Assembly (NCBI GenBank): GCA_014529385.2
Contig: CM043968.1
Span: 130,259,018 to 130,323,017 of the forward strand
From: Adiantum capillus-veneris
Taxonomy: Eukaryota > Streptophyta > Polypodiopsida > Polypodiales > Pteridaceae
Length of the DNA: 64,000 nt
Direction: 5' to 3'
The position numbers were made by a program, and so were the translations under genes. This document shows positions 1 to 12,565 of the stretch, in pieces; positions within the stretch are counted from its first letter, which is position 1, and each line of letters starts with the position of its first letter. The notes below the pieces were generated by a model, which had not been told where the DNA came from, made no database searches, and saw nothing but the letters and a program-made list of their open reading frames with translations.

Positions 1-624
1 TTGGGGACTGCGGTGCGGAGTCTGACTACTGAAATCTGAAAACGTTGATGCAAAAGTGGGTTCTATTGCCGAAAATCTGCAAAACATTAATGGTAATCTG
101 CAAATGCAAAAAATGCTAGACTGATCTGTTGTCTACAAAATCGCCAAGAAATCTGCAAACGCTAGGTGACCTGCTCCAAACTGCAAAATGCTGATCTACT
201 TTGCAGAAAACGCTATCTGTGTCTTGATAGCTAGAAAACGCTAAGTCCTCATACCGGTATTGCTAAGAAGGTGCACTGCCAGAACTGGGTTCCCTGCTAC
301 CTCTTCTGCCAAAAAGTGCTAGCACTAGCATTCTTATATATTTCCTTAGCCAAATTGCCCTACCCAGTTTCCCAACAAAGTCACTTAATAATAATAAGTG
401 AAAAATGACTAAAATAGGGAAAATGGGTTCTATGTACTATAAAATTCTACTAATGGCTACTAACTGTAATTTGATGATCATACTACGTGCAACCAAAGGA
501 AATGCAACTACTAAGTGCATGGACATGCCTGGCTTGCGAATAGACCCACAAAGGTGCCAAAACACTTCCTAAGCTGAACTAAACCCTAGTCATGAAGTAG
601 CTTGTCCACAGGCACCTAGGGTTA
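1..624. other. no gene recognised; CTGCAAAA-like iterations
   Basis: No coding region or known element is recognisable. Between about 30 and 240 a short motif of the type CTGCAAAANGCT recurs in imperfect form, which may be the relic of a decayed short tandem repeat. The stretch ends where homology to a LINE reverse transcriptase begins. Confidence 0.4.
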
Positions 625-2095
625 GATGTGCACGTGACAACTATTGTTATATGTTGGTGATATTGTGTTTATCTTCAACTCTCCAAAGGGCATGCAACGT
701 CACTTGGATGCTTTGCATAGGTTTGCCCACCACGATGGTTTGTCTATCAACCTTGGTAAGACCAAGGTTATAATGTTTAACACCACCCCAAAATGGATCA
801 AGGTATTAACACCCACATTCACATACGACCATGAGACATTGGAGTATACAGATGCTTACACCTACCTTGGGGTGGTCTTTAATGGACTTGCATTTTCATC
901 GAGGAGAACAACGAAGACTAGACTAACCAGAGTCTATACAGCATTAGTGGATTGGAGAGGATGTCTTCACAGATTCGATTTCAAGAGCTTCGGGCGAAGC
1001 TCTACCTTTTTGACACTCTTGTGGCTTCCTCATTGCTCTATAGAGTTCAGATATGGGGGCCTTCATTGGACCATCATGGGAGGTCAGGTCACACTGATGG
1101 ATGGGGAGATATGGATCTTGCGGCTTATTAGAGCCAAGGCTTCAGTACCACATGGCATTATTCGAGCAGAGCTAGTTGTCTCACTGCCCCCCGGTGGTTG
1201 AGGCACTCACCAAATCACTCCTTTATACAACGCTTGTGGGACCTCCCCAGACATAGATATGCCCGCCTAGCACTTGAGTCCAACATTTAGCTATGCAAGG
1301 AGATACAACATGCTAGTATAGGGAGATGACATCATGGTTTCAGGTACATGGGTTCAGCATGGACAAATTGTCCCCCTTCCAGTACTCATTGAATGCACCC
1401 TCTTTGACTCTTACACAGTCCAAGATCACCAAGCTCATTCATCAAGACCTGACTCGGCCAGATACCACGAGGACCTGATATAGCCGACACAAGAGCTGGG
1501 AACAAAGATGGCTTTCTGTAGATAGCGTCTTCTCCAGCTTACTAAGGATGGTTTTGACAAGGCCAAATACATGGACACCCACTTATCTCTCGGGATACGA
1601 TGTGCTATTGGCCAGATGCACACATCTTCACGCCAACTTCGAGTTGAGGCTAGTAGATACAACGGAGTACCAACAAAGGCCAAGACATGTCCCCTATGTC
1701 ACATGGAGCCTGAGACAAAGTTGCACTACACATGCCACTACCCAGCTTATTATGAGATATGAGACCGCCTTCACTACTTGTTCAAAGAGGGCTTTGGACC
1801 ACTCTCTAGTCATGAGGTATAAGAACCCAAGATGTCTAGGACTGTTTTTGCTGGAGTTGCGCACACACACGGAGCCTAATGAGAGGAGAGGCTAGCTAGT
1901 CTTAGAAACGGATCACAAACTTCTTTAGAGCCAACACTACAACAGAGCTCATTTTCTCCTCACAACAAAGGCATGCTACCCAATCAAGCAATCGAGCTAG
2001 GGAAATCCAGACGCTCGATCAAACTATTGACCATGGAGGAGATTGATGAGATCCGCCAATGAACGATGATGGATCTCTTATGATTTAGCTCAAAA
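625..2095 (+). pseudogene. 5'-truncated non-LTR (LINE) reverse transcriptase remnant
   Basis: The readable reading frame 644-1201 matches the second half of a plant LINE reverse transcriptase. It starts at the catalytic motif, followed by a stretch like SPKGMQRHLDALHRF and a NLGKTKVIMF block. The usual YADD box reads YVGD here, so the first catalytic aspartate is lost. Homology continues in other frames beyond the stop at 1201, and around 1690-1750 a cysteine-histidine module (CPLCHMEPETKLHYTCHYPAY) typical of the C-terminal end of such ORF2 proteins appears. A short A-rich run near 2093 may be the 3' end. The 5' truncation is usual for LINEs. Frameshifts and the lost active site show it is dead. 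Confidence 0.75.
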
Positions 2096-2324
2096 AAAGG
2101 ACACGCCCATGTTATCACTCCTCTCACCCCCCTATTCATATCCTACATGATTCCAGCTAGCTGCCTAGTTCATATCTAGCAGTTTAGGGTTCTATAGTAC
2201 CCTTTTTTCAAATACCTTTTATTTTCAATACTTTTTCATACATTGTATGAAGTTCACTGCGTTGTAACTTTATGGTCTCATAGGTCATTTTGGCCTTTTG
2301 AAGATGTTAATATAACATTTCATT

Positions 2325-2326
<2 letters not shown>

Positions 2327-2359
<33 letters not shown>
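2327..2359. repeat. (CT)n microsatellite
   Basis: An uninterrupted run of CT dinucleotides of about 32 bases. Confidence 0.95.
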
Positions 2360-2361
<2 letters not shown>

Positions 2362-5300
2362 CAATGCACCCCAAATCAATAGCCCTACAACTGTGCCGAC
2401 ACTAGCGGTATCTAAGAAAGGGGCACTAATTTTTTCAAAAAAACATATATGATGTTCAACTAACCTCTTCGTAGACATGCTCTCTACTTGAGATCCAGGA
2501 GGAAACAAAATTGGTACTAAACTGGTACAATTAACGAGCAAGTTACATAAACGAATTAAGTTAGTATGTAATAAGTCCTTGAGTGGTCTTTTGCAAAGAT
2601 CTTCCTGGGTTCCCTCCACCTAAAACAAGGAGGGAATCTGGGTACTTCATAAGTCCCCAAATATGGATAATCTATGCAAGCTCAAAGGCCAAGCTAACCA
2701 TCTCTAGCTTCTACATTGAATCCAAGGCATTGATTCTATGAAGACCCACCTCTGATTTTGAGGCATCGGATCTATGAAAAACCTGTGAAAATTCGAACAA
2801 TCACTCTCTGTAGCAGCACAAGCAGTGCATCAGTTTAACTCCCAGTGTTGTCACATAAACCAAATGTGTTGGTGGATAAACTTATTGAAGCAATGGACAC
2901 AACATGATGCATAAAGAAGTGATGGATTCTGCACATGTGGTCAAGCAGTTAAAACCTCTGCTTGCCAAGGAGTAGAGACACAGTATAAAAAACATGTCAG
3001 CTAGGTAAGCCAGTGAAATAACTAGAAAGACTATGACACTTTGCCAAAGCTGGTAACTGTCAAGAAAACACAGCAAAAACATTAATTAGGAACTGTATTT
3101 GGGTAGCTTGTGCAAAAACCATCACAACCTTCGACCTTCAACCATGTTAGGAGACTTGGGACAAACTTCGGTAGAAACTCCAGGTGTACTTTTGAGTGAC
3201 TAAGTTTGTGTCGATCCAAATGCTCAAATATCGGGATACAAGGCCTTGAGAAACCGCCACGATAACACTAAAGATGATGCAACATCCCAACAGCAACTCA
3301 ACACGAGCCCTACTAGAAATGTTGCACCTCTCACAAGTCTGTAAACAGGACACTCTTTGTACTAGGTTGAAGCTACTTGCATACATATACGATGAACATG
3401 ACACCGTCTATACGAAGGTAAAAAATAGTTGCACATATGTGCAAGCCTTTGCTGGTTGCAAATAGAACCTTCCATGCAGGTTTTATATGTGAGAGTGTGT
3501 GTGTTCTGAGATAAAGTACAAGAAATACCTCAGAGCTTCAATGAAACAAATTGTCAGCCTGTACTGGAAAACATGATAACTATATATGAATTCATACGAT
3601 TTGCCCAAACCAGAAGTGCATCACTATTGCACGACGACTGCCACAGTGAACAAAAAAATCCCCATTTCACAAAAAGAAACAAAACACATTGCATTTCACA
3701 ACGCTCTCTATGATCAACACCATGGAAGATATAAACATCAACTCTTTCATAAGGTATATTACCATGGCAAACGGCTCCGCTAATGAGATTACAACAAGCC
3801 ATGTTATCTTCTAAACACTGCGATTAATTTACCAAGTAAAAGCAAAAGCAACATGGCAATCACCTACCATACATTGCCATCAAATAACCCAGCAGAAGCA
3901 TTATTCATGACCAGAAGGGGTAAGCTTATTCTTACTAGGCACACAAGGCAACAGATAAGAATCACTTTAAATCACTAGAAGTCACTTACCAAATCCATTC
4001 ATTGGTGCTATCAAAAACCGACGGCAAATTTCAACCTCCAAAACTGTTAGCACTATTCACGGTCATAAGACTTGCTACCAAAAACTCTGCTCTTGATTTG
4101 CAATCAACCCCTGGCGTAACGTAATTCAAGATATCACCATACTCAAAAGGTGTCAAAATAACTAGAAAGAAAGACAAGACAAGTATTGCAAGTTGCACAC
4201 ACTCAAGTATTACTTGAACCTTCCCCATACACTTCTACAAAATAGTAACACTTCAAATCACAAGACATTAACCTCTTGGCATGACTCCAACGCACGTCCG
4301 CATGCATACCAAAAGTAACAGATTTAGGCAAAGCTTGTACTAAATCTCTTAAGTCCTCTACACAGCACCCAGCCTTTATTTTATCTACAAGCTAAACGGG
4401 TAGGTCAGGATGCCTACCAAACTAGCAGATTTGCCAAAACGCTCAGAGCTAGATATAGTAAGGCAAAACTTGTAGCGAAGATAAAGCTTAAACAATTTAA
4501 GTCCTCTACACAGCACCTAACCTGTATTTCATCCACATGTGAAACAGAATGGTTAAAATTGACAATGACAAACCCTAAAGCCATAAAGCCCTAAAGACCT
4601 TTTCAAGTTCAAACCTAAAATGCTTGCACTATAAATGCCAAACCAATACGACTTATATGGTTCCAAGTTAATGGCTCACAAGGCCCCTCTTCAAAAACCC
4701 TATTGTGAGACCTGCGTTAGGTGCATAAAAAGAGTAGCAACTTCAAAATGTATGCATTCTTCTGTCTGCATGATAAATTGCAAAACTGATGTATAAAAAA
4801 GCACCTATTTGTAGCCCAATGGCTATTTTTGACGGGCCTTCAAGCTCATTTCGCTCTAACACATCTGTCAAAAGATTAGCCCAAATTGTCCAAATTTTGG
4901 AGGTTTCTAGAGGTAAATTGCTAAAAATACAATATAGAAGTACCAAATTTGCTGGATTTTTCAAAAAATTTGCCCCAAATCCTGTAGTTAATAGGTTTAT
5001 GAATAAGATGCATTTGCCAACCCACCTACACTCACACATTCTTGAAGGTCTTATTTTTTCCCTGCACAAACTAGCAAAGTATCAACTACCCTCGTTGTAG
5101 AAAAGGTCCTGTCACAGCTTTCAAATTTGTGTAGTGTCAAGAAAGTAGGGAAGACTGGCTCTCAATAACCAGCAAAAACATAAAGGAAACTTCATTGAGC
5201 AAATTTCCAATACACAAGACCAGTGCTAATGTCTTTGCCAGAAGTACAATTACCAGGCATCACTTGTACCAGGACTTTTGTAATAACCCACGACTAACAC

Positions 5301-5786
5301 ATACAAACCTTTCCAGTTGAAAGTAGGAACACTTTCAAGATGATAATTTAACAAAAAAGCCAGCTAAAGCTGAGCCACTCTAAAAAATTTCACTAGCTTA
5401 AAAAACACCATATGTATGTATCTACTGTTATTCCTCCAGGGAGCGGTTCTTACCTTGAAAAAACTCTCAAAATTACTTCTCCCAGTCGTCGATGAGCTCT
5501 TGCCTGTGATTTGACATTTACTCCAAACAGCCGGGCCAACCATAGTGACTATCTGCTGCCATCTTGTCAAGAAAGTTGCCAACCAAACTATACAACCTCA
5601 TGTACAGTTGCTGTTGAAGGTAAAAGGATGCAAAGGTTGTAAAGACGAGGGTTTGCGTGCAGGTAAGGAAAAAAAAAATGGAAAACAAAGAAGCAAAAAA
5701 ACACACGACCTAACACTTAAAAGCACCAAACTGAAGAAACATTGTAGAAAATTCTGGAGTGATCAATGACGATAGTGCTGCAAAAG
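2360..5786. other. intergenic, no supported gene
   Basis: Only short, mutually overlapping open frames on both strands, none with a recognisable domain. The part next to 5786 should contain the 3' UTR of the minus-strand CCCH gene. I could not place a polyadenylation site with confidence. Confidence 0.4.
4332..4560. repeat. diverged tandem duplication
   Basis: A block beginning near the phrase TTAAGTCCTCTACACAGCACC at 4349 recurs at about 4497 with substitutions and similar flanks (an AAGCTTGTACTAAAT-like stretch before, a TATTTTATCTACA-like stretch after). The period is about 148 bp. Confidence 0.6.
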
Positions 5787-8548
5787 TCAAGCGGGAGGAT
5801 TAGGCAAATAAGTGGCCGGATAATAAGCTCCGTTGCCACCCAAGGCTTCAGTCTGAAAATTAGTGTTGGCACCATCCTGCCCATAAGGCACATGCACGGT
5901 CTGCTTGGGATCTTGATGATAAATACCATAATTATTGCTACCACCATCCTGCACATAAGGCACGTGCACACTCTGCTTGGGGTCTTGGTAAATACCATTC
6001 ACACTCAGCTTGGGATCTTGATATGTAACAACATTTCCAGTAGCATACGACTGACCCAATGACAGCTGCTGAGCCTGTGCTGGTAAGTACTGACCAGAAC
6101 TTGGCAGGTCTTTGGAGTAGCCTCCCTCCACAATAGGATTATGACCAGCCCACAAACCAGATATTTGAGTTTCCAGAACTCCACCTTGTGCTGAAGTTCC
6201 ATTCCAATAGCCCTGGTTTCCTATAAAAGGATTAATTGCTGGTTGTGCTCCTGTGCCTGTGGTAGGATAGGCGTTTGAGGGAGGAGCATTTGTAGTTGTC
6301 ATAAAATGCAATCCCCCGAGTGGAGCAGCAGCAGGAGGAGCATTCATGGGCTTCGCATGTGAAAACTGAGGCACAAAAGGTGGAGTCTCCAAGCTTGGGT
6401 TTGAATATTGCACTTTGTTGGCTGCTGGAGCGTTGTCGTTACTGTAGGCTGACACTCCATTGTCGCTCTGCAACTCTGCAAGAATGCACACTATGTAAAT
6501 ATCTGACAAATGAGAAATTCAACTGAAATAAGCTGCCTAATTCAATGTCTGAAGTACAGACATGAAGCTACTCATACCACCACAAAACACCTCCACACAC
6601 ATACAACAATAACATTTCTATATTATTGATTAGCTACTTTACATTAAGACACATGTCTGCTTTAACGCCCAACTAGCAACTTATTAAGCAACAAGGACCC
6701 AAAGGCATGGAGTGAAAGTATTAACAAATACCATGAAAGTCAACAACAAACAAAACAGAATTGACCTCTACAAATAAATTTGCCGCTTAGATGACATTAT
6801 TAAACAGCCAAGGCTGTACTGAATTGAAGAAGATATATCAGCTTCTAGACAAGCGGACAGGATGCATTGACATTTGAAGGCCACTTTACTCCTTTCAAAA
6901 TAGAACGGATGTTCATACTCTTCTCTAAACTTAAACTAAACAAAATTATTGGTGAGTTAACTTCCGCCGCTTAGATGACATTATTAAACAGCCAAGGCTG
7001 TACTTAATTGAGGAAGATATGACAGCTTCTAGACAAGCGGACAGGATGCATTGACGTTTGAAGGCCACTTTACTAAATATGTGACCTTTCAAAACAGGAC
7101 GGATGTTCGTATTCTTCTCTAAACTTAAACTAAACAAAATTATTGGCGAGTTGACCGTACTAGTATGAAACAGCTGGGATAAACTTGTCACCAAGAGAGG
7201 GTTACACAGAAGACCACAGAGAAAACACCTCCAAAACCTGCATTTGCCAAGCTAGAGAAACATTGAAATTATGACGTCAAGACAGCCGGCTCACATAATC
7301 AAATCAGTTGTGCACAGTTTAATGCCTCTGACCTTAACGTCAAGTTTAAAACAAAACACAAATTACACAGACTTAAAATATCCCAAGTTCATAAGACCCT
7401 TAACATCAATATTAAATAAATCTACATACGCACAAGAAATTAAAGAGACTAAAAATAAATACAGATTCAAGCACTTCAGGTCAATGAAGTGACTAACTGA
7501 CAGTAAAAGTTCAATGCCATTAGACAACTCGAGAAAGTAGGTTTTCTAATTTCAATTCAATATAATTACAGTATACAACAGAGCAAACAACACTGATGAG
7601 AGAGAAACTCAACCGCCCTACAAGTACCAACAAACCATTAACCAATAAGAGAGTACCCGCATAGCCATGTGCATAATGGCATCTCTCCCCGTAGTTACAA
7701 GCTTCCCCTCTTTCCCACCTCGCACACATACGAGTTTTGAGCCTGGGAGTAGGCAATCCTCTGCCATCTGAGCTGCCGAATCCAGAAGCTGGATAGGCAT
7801 CATCACCAGCAACATGAACAAAAGTGCATCTGTCCCCATAAGGGCATTCTTTACCATCTGCAAAAAATCGACAAGGTTTAGATGACTTTTTTCGCTGTTG
7901 CAAGTTTCCATCACCTGCTGTTCTACCAGGAAAAGGGCTTCCTTGCCCCGCACTCACAACCATTGTCTCCCAGCCAGCAGGGGGCTTTCTAAGGTCTTCC
8001 ATGCCATGAGCAAAATGGCAGCGCTCATTGAAAGTGCAAGTCCCCAACTTGAACTTGGTGCAGAGCTTTGTTTTAAGGAAAAGGGCACCCGTGCCCTTTG
8101 CAGATCCGGGAGGGAAACCAGGAGTAGGAGTGGCACTTTGAGGGGCCATGTTGAAGTTGCCAGACTGCATCTGTTGTTGCCCTCCATATGCGGGCATACC
8201 TTGGCCGTGACTAAAAGGACCGAAACTTTCTCGCTCTCCATAGAGTTGTTCGCCTGCTGCATGTGCTGGAGGGTGATGAGAGAGACTTGGTAAAAGACCC
8301 TGCCCGTCTTCCCTCGCGTAATTTACAGTCTCTTGGCTTGGATACGTGCTGGCGGGTGAGTGGAAGGCGTTGTTCCTCAATTTCTTCTGGGGAGGCTCCC
8401 AGGCAGGTGATGACGGGATCTCCCTTCTCAGTGAGGAGCCATCGCCGGGGCCGCCTCTGGCAGGCCAAGCGAGTCCGCCCGCAGGTTCCATGGCGGGGAG
8501 AGAAGCAAGCGAGAGATGGGGTGGTGTGTGAGAAATGCCTGAATTCAC
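5787..8548 (-). CDS. CCCH-type zinc finger protein, two exons (5787-6475 and 7657-8548)
   Basis: A 526-residue protein is read from 8548-7657 and then 6475-5787. Three tandem CCCH fingers end exon 1: CX7CX5CX3H at residues 163-181, CX8CX5CX3H at 226-245 and CX8CX5CX3H at 275-294. Each has the family's KTK/KTR or KPC lead-in. The order and spacing resemble plant C3H12/C3H39/C3H56-like proteins, expected to bind RNA (family knowledge; exact orthology not tested). The splice joins the third finger's HGYA to ELQ, restoring the HGxAEL motif usual after this finger, and the joined length is a multiple of three. The C-terminal 229 residues are low in complexity, rich in P, G, N and Q, with repeated YQDPK(Q)SVHVPY-like units. 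A second in-frame ATG at 8491 (residue 20) could be the real start. Confidence 0.9.
6476..7656 (-). other. phase-1 GT-AG intron of the CCCH gene
   Basis: On the minus strand the donor is G|GTACTC at 7656 and the acceptor is TTGCAG|AG at 6476. The intron splits a glutamate codon directly after the third zinc finger. Reading through the donor instead gives 45 hydrophobic residues unlike the family. The intron carries a tandem duplication. Confidence 0.88.
6781..7155. repeat. tandem duplication of about 185 bp inside the CCCH intron
   Basis: The segment starting CCGCTTAGATGACATTATTA near 6783 recurs near 6967, followed in both by the same GACAAGCGGACAGGATGC block and the same ending AACAAAATTATTGG. 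The copies differ by scattered substitutions, and the second has a short insertion (about 10 bases) near 7075. Confidence 0.88.
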
Positions 8549-8558
8549 ATCGAACTAA

Positions 8559-8837
8559 GGCTATGGTCACGCGAGGTTTAGTTATTAGTTATTTGAACGA
8601 ATAACTAATAACTTGGTCACACGCAAAAAGGACCATTAAATGAATAACTATGCCCACCCTTTGTAACTATGCCGATTTTGGCATAGTTGTGAGATTCAAG
8701 GCTTAGTTGGGAGGATGAATCAATGACCAAGCCTCACGTGACCATGCAAGAGGTTTAGTTATTCCTTTAATGTTCTGTTTCAGCATAGTTGGCTTAGTTA
8801 TCAATAATTGATAACTAAGCATCACGTGACCATGCTC
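8559..8837. mobile_element. Tourist-like (PIF/Harbinger) MITE
   Basis: A 279-bp element with imperfect terminal inverted repeats. The left end GGCTATGGTCACGCGAGG and the inverted right end GAGCATGGTCACGTGATG align without gaps, about 21 of 27 positions matching through TTAGTTAT. It is flanked by TAA at 8556-8558 and 8838-8840, the 3-bp TWA target duplication of PIF/Harbinger elements. Further TTAGTTAT palindromes lie just inside the ends. There is no coding capacity. It sits 10 bp upstream of the first CCCH ATG, in the presumed 5' UTR or promoter. Confidence 0.8.
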
Positions 8838-9007
8838 TAAAACATAGCATAGGTTAATGTTTACCTTGATTGTCTAATATCGATTTAGAGAATGTGGATA
8901 TCAGGATTTTTTGCGTGGAATATCTAAGAAATTTACAAAAATGCCAAAAGGTAGCGAAAAAGAAAAAGTGGACAACAGGAGTCGAGACTTGGCAGAGGAT
9001 TGCGCGC

Positions 9008-9039
9008 GCACGCACGCACACACACACACACACACACAT
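9008..9039. repeat. (CA)n microsatellite
   Basis: CGCA repeats grading into pure CA dinucleotides. Confidence 0.95.
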
Positions 9040-9099
9040 AGTTTTCTCCAATGCCATCTCAGCATTGCTCTAGCCTATGTGTATGTGTATCAGAGATGG

Positions 9100-9125
9100 T
9101 TGTGTGTGTGTGTGTGTGTGTGTGT
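9100..9125. repeat. (GT)n microsatellite
   Basis: Uninterrupted TG dinucleotides. Confidence 0.95.
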
Positions 9126-9228
9126 ATTCGTTCTCGTACTGATGTGAGTTGTGACAAAGCTTTCACTACCGTTGTAAATTTCTTTCTCTACCGACGGATA
9201 CAAATGTAATCCACCATTTGTATGTGTG

Positions 9229-9332
<104 letters not shown>

Positions 9333-9469
9333 TGCTTGGATGCGCAGCTGGCTATGGGACCCTCGAAGAACTCATGGAGATGATAAAGTGGTCTTAGCTC
9401 GGTATACATGACAAGCTAGTGGGCAACTCTTTGCCTTAGGAGTTGTTATAAGGTCTAGAGAATAATATT

Positions 9470-12229
9470 CAATGTCATAGACATGGAAGATGCCAAAGAA
9501 ATGACACAGTCAGTATGTATCTCAAAAGTGGTGTACTTGTCTGAGCGCAACAAGTCCTTGACGAGCTTCTTGTCCGGAATGTTGTCTCTTGGAGCGCATT
9601 GAGTGCGGGATATGTCGAACAAGGACATGGCTAAGAAGCTCTGGGTTTTTTTCAGCATATACAAAGAGAGTGCATCTCTCCAAATGCAATCACCTACACT
9701 TGCATCTTGAAGGCATGCAGTAGTCGTGCTTGGCACTACCTTGGTCGACATGTATGCAAAATGTGGTGTACTTTATAAAGCACAAAAAGTGCTTGAGGAG
9801 CTTCCTGTCCAAAATGTCGTCACCTACGCTTGTATCTTGAAGGCATGTGGCATTATGCAAGATTATGATATGGGCAAAAGAATTCACGAAGATAGTGTTA
9901 GCCAAGGGCTGTTGAAAACAAACAATTGGAACTGCCTTGGTTGACATGTATGCCAAATGTGGTGTACTTCATAAAGCACTCTTTGTCAAGAGAGCGTCTA
10001 TGTTGTATGAGTCATGGTGCACTCAGTGATGATAGCCTTGTCTAGGATACTCACTTGGGTCTTTCTTTTGTGAGCTCACTTAAAGACTATGCTATGAACA
10101 ATGATTTGTACCAAGGCAGCGGAATACATGCTGATATTTGCTATAGTCGGTTACTTGAAAATAACACATACTTAGCCAACATGTCAGTCAATATGTATGT
10201 CAAATTGTGGTGTACTTGTTTGAGCACACCAAGTCCTAACAAGCTTCCTATCAGGCATGTTGTCTTTTGGAATGCATTGATTGTGGGATATGCCAAACAG
10301 GGGCAGGACCAAGAAGCTTTAGACTATTTTCACCAGATGCGAAGAGAAGGCCTCGAGATCCATATGCAATCACCTACATGTGCAACCTGAAGGCATCTGA
10401 CATCATGCAACATGTTGGTATTGGCAAAAGAGATCATGATGATCTTGTTAGTCAAGGGCTGTTGACAAAAAATGTTGTGCTTGGCACTGCCTTGGTCGAC
10501 ATGTATGCCAAATGTGGTGTACTTCATAAACACAAAAAATGCTTAATGAGCTTCTTGTCTAGAATGTCATCTCTTGGAATGCTCTGATTGCGGGACATGC
10601 CCAACAGAGGTAGGGCCAGGAAGCTCTGGGCTGTTTTCAGTAGATGCAAAGAGAGGGAAACTCTCCAAATCCAATCACCTACGCTTGCTGTTGAAGGCAT
10701 GTGGCATTATGCAAGATGCTAATATGGGTAAAATAATTCACGATGATGTTGTCAGCCAGGGGCTGTTGGAAAAAAGCAATGCACTTGGCACTACCTTGGC
10801 ATGTATGCCAATTGTGGTGCACTTGAGAAAGCAGAAAAAGTGCTTGTGGAACTTACTATTCGAAGCGACATCTCTTGGAATGCACTGATTGTAGGATACT
10901 CACAAGAGGAGCACGGCATAAAGTTTTTAGCGGATTCAAAGTGAGGGCCTCTGTCCATATGCAATCACCTACGCGTGCATCTTGAAGGCATGCGGCTCTA
11001 CCCAAGATGCTGTTATGGGCTTAAATATTTACTCTGATATTGTTAGCCAAGGGCTGTTGCAAAGATTTCCATGCTTGGCAATGCCTTGGTCCACACACGT
11101 CCATTTTCTCCCGCAACACTGCCAAGCAAGCAGTAATAAAGGCTACACAAGCAGAATTGGAGAGCAAGAGAATGGGTCTTTCTTTTGTGAACTCACTTAA
11201 AGACTGTACTAAGCAGAATGTTTTGCACAAGACAATAGGATTCATGCTGATGTTCACAATTGTGGGTTACTTGAAAAGAATGCCTACTTGGGGAAAATGT
11301 TGATCAGTATTTATGTCAAGTGCGGTGCACCTGTAAATAAGTGCGCAACAAGTCTTTGACGAGCTTACTATGTAGGATGTTGTCTTGTGGAACGCACTGA
11401 TTGCAGGATATGCCCAATATAGACAGGGCTATGAAGCTATGGGCTATTTTCAGCAGATGTGTAGCAAGGGCCTATCTCCAGAGGCAATCACCTAGGCGTG
11501 CATCTTAAAGGCATGTGGCTTTATTCAAGATGCTGATATGGACACACAAAAATTCACGATGATATTGTTAGTCAGAGGCTATTGAAAAGAGATGTCGTGC
11601 TCGGCACTACCTTGGTTAATGTGTATGCCAAATGTAGTGCACTTGAGAAAGCACAAATAGTGCTTAAGGACATTTTTGTTCAAAACAATGTCTCTTGGAA
11701 TGCATTGATCATGGGATGCGCACAATAGGAGTAGGGCCAGAAAGCTCTAGGCTATTTTCAACGAATCCAAAGTGAGGGCCTTTGCAATCACCTACACATG
11801 CATCTTGAAGGCATGTGTTGATATGGGCTTAAATATTCACTTTGATATTGTTAGTTGGGGCTATTGCAAAAAACTTTTGTGATTCACAATGCCTTGATCA
11901 ATATGTATGCCAAATGTGGTACACTTCAAAAAGCACAAAGAGTGCTTGAGGAGCTTCCTATATGGAATGTCGTCTCTTAGAGTGCAGTGATTGCGGGATG
12001 CATGTGACACGAGCAGGCCAGAAAGCTTGAGGCTATTTTCAGTGGATGCAAAGGGAGGGCCTCTCTCTAGATGCAATCATATATGCATGCATCTTGAAGG
12101 CATGTGGCTCTGCGCAAAATGCTGATATGGGAATAAATATTCACAGTGATATTATAAGTCAATGCTTGTTGAAAAAAAAAATGAGGTGATTAGCAATGCC
12201 TTGGTTGGCATGTTTGCTAAATGTGGTGC

Positions 12230-12231
<2 letters not shown>
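9470..12231 (+). pseudogene. degraded tandem PPR (PLS-type) repeat array
   Basis: At least eight copies of a pentatricopeptide module can be followed in shifting frames. Marker phrases are a TYACILKACG-like block (near 9700, 9830, 10380, 10690, 10975, 11500, 11800, 12085), VSQGLL, GTALVDMYAKCG and VVSWNALI-GYA. Units recur about every 300 bp, roughly three 35-residue motifs. A block reading GLSFVSSLKD occurs at about 10058 and again near 11173, so at least two partial PPR genes seem to have been joined or duplicated in tandem. Intact PPR proteins of this type bind organellar RNA and often act in editing (family knowledge). Many frameshifts and stops make every copy non-functional. A (GA)n tract ends the array. 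Confidence 0.8.

Positions 12232-12233
<2 letters not shown>

Positions 12234-12286
<53 letters not shown>
12234..12286. repeat. (GA)n microsatellite
   Basis: Uninterrupted GA repeat of about 53 bp that ends the readable PPR homology. Confidence 0.95.
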
Positions 12287-12289
<3 letters not shown>

Positions 12290-12376
12290 TGCCTACTTGA
12301 TTTCCGAGGTAGAGGAGACATAGCTCTCCCTATGCTCTAATTAGAGTGCAGCTCTGTGTAACCTTCAAGGCCTGTG

Positions 12377-12382
<6 letters not shown>

Positions 12383-12422
<40 letters not shown>
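12383..12422. repeat. (GT)n microsatellite
   Basis: Uninterrupted GT repeat of about 40 bp. Confidence 0.95.
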
Positions 12423-12424
<2 letters not shown>

Positions 12425-12565
12425 CCTATGGACGGACAATACAATTATTATACCTAACTTGAGATCAAGAACATCAAAAGTAGTCTAGGTAACGAGACAG
12501 GCATGATAGCAAAAGTGAATTCGACAGTCGAGATTTTGGCAGAAGTCGCAGAATGTATAACGATG

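Noticed and set aside
1-240. Recurrent CTGCAAAA-like motif as a possible CRISPR-like array
   Set aside because: Repeats are short, variable and irregularly spaced, and the genome is clearly eukaryotic.
4743-5100. Two overlapping open frames of about 105 codons on opposite strands
   Set aside because: No domain, no repeat support and antiparallel overlap. Most likely chance.
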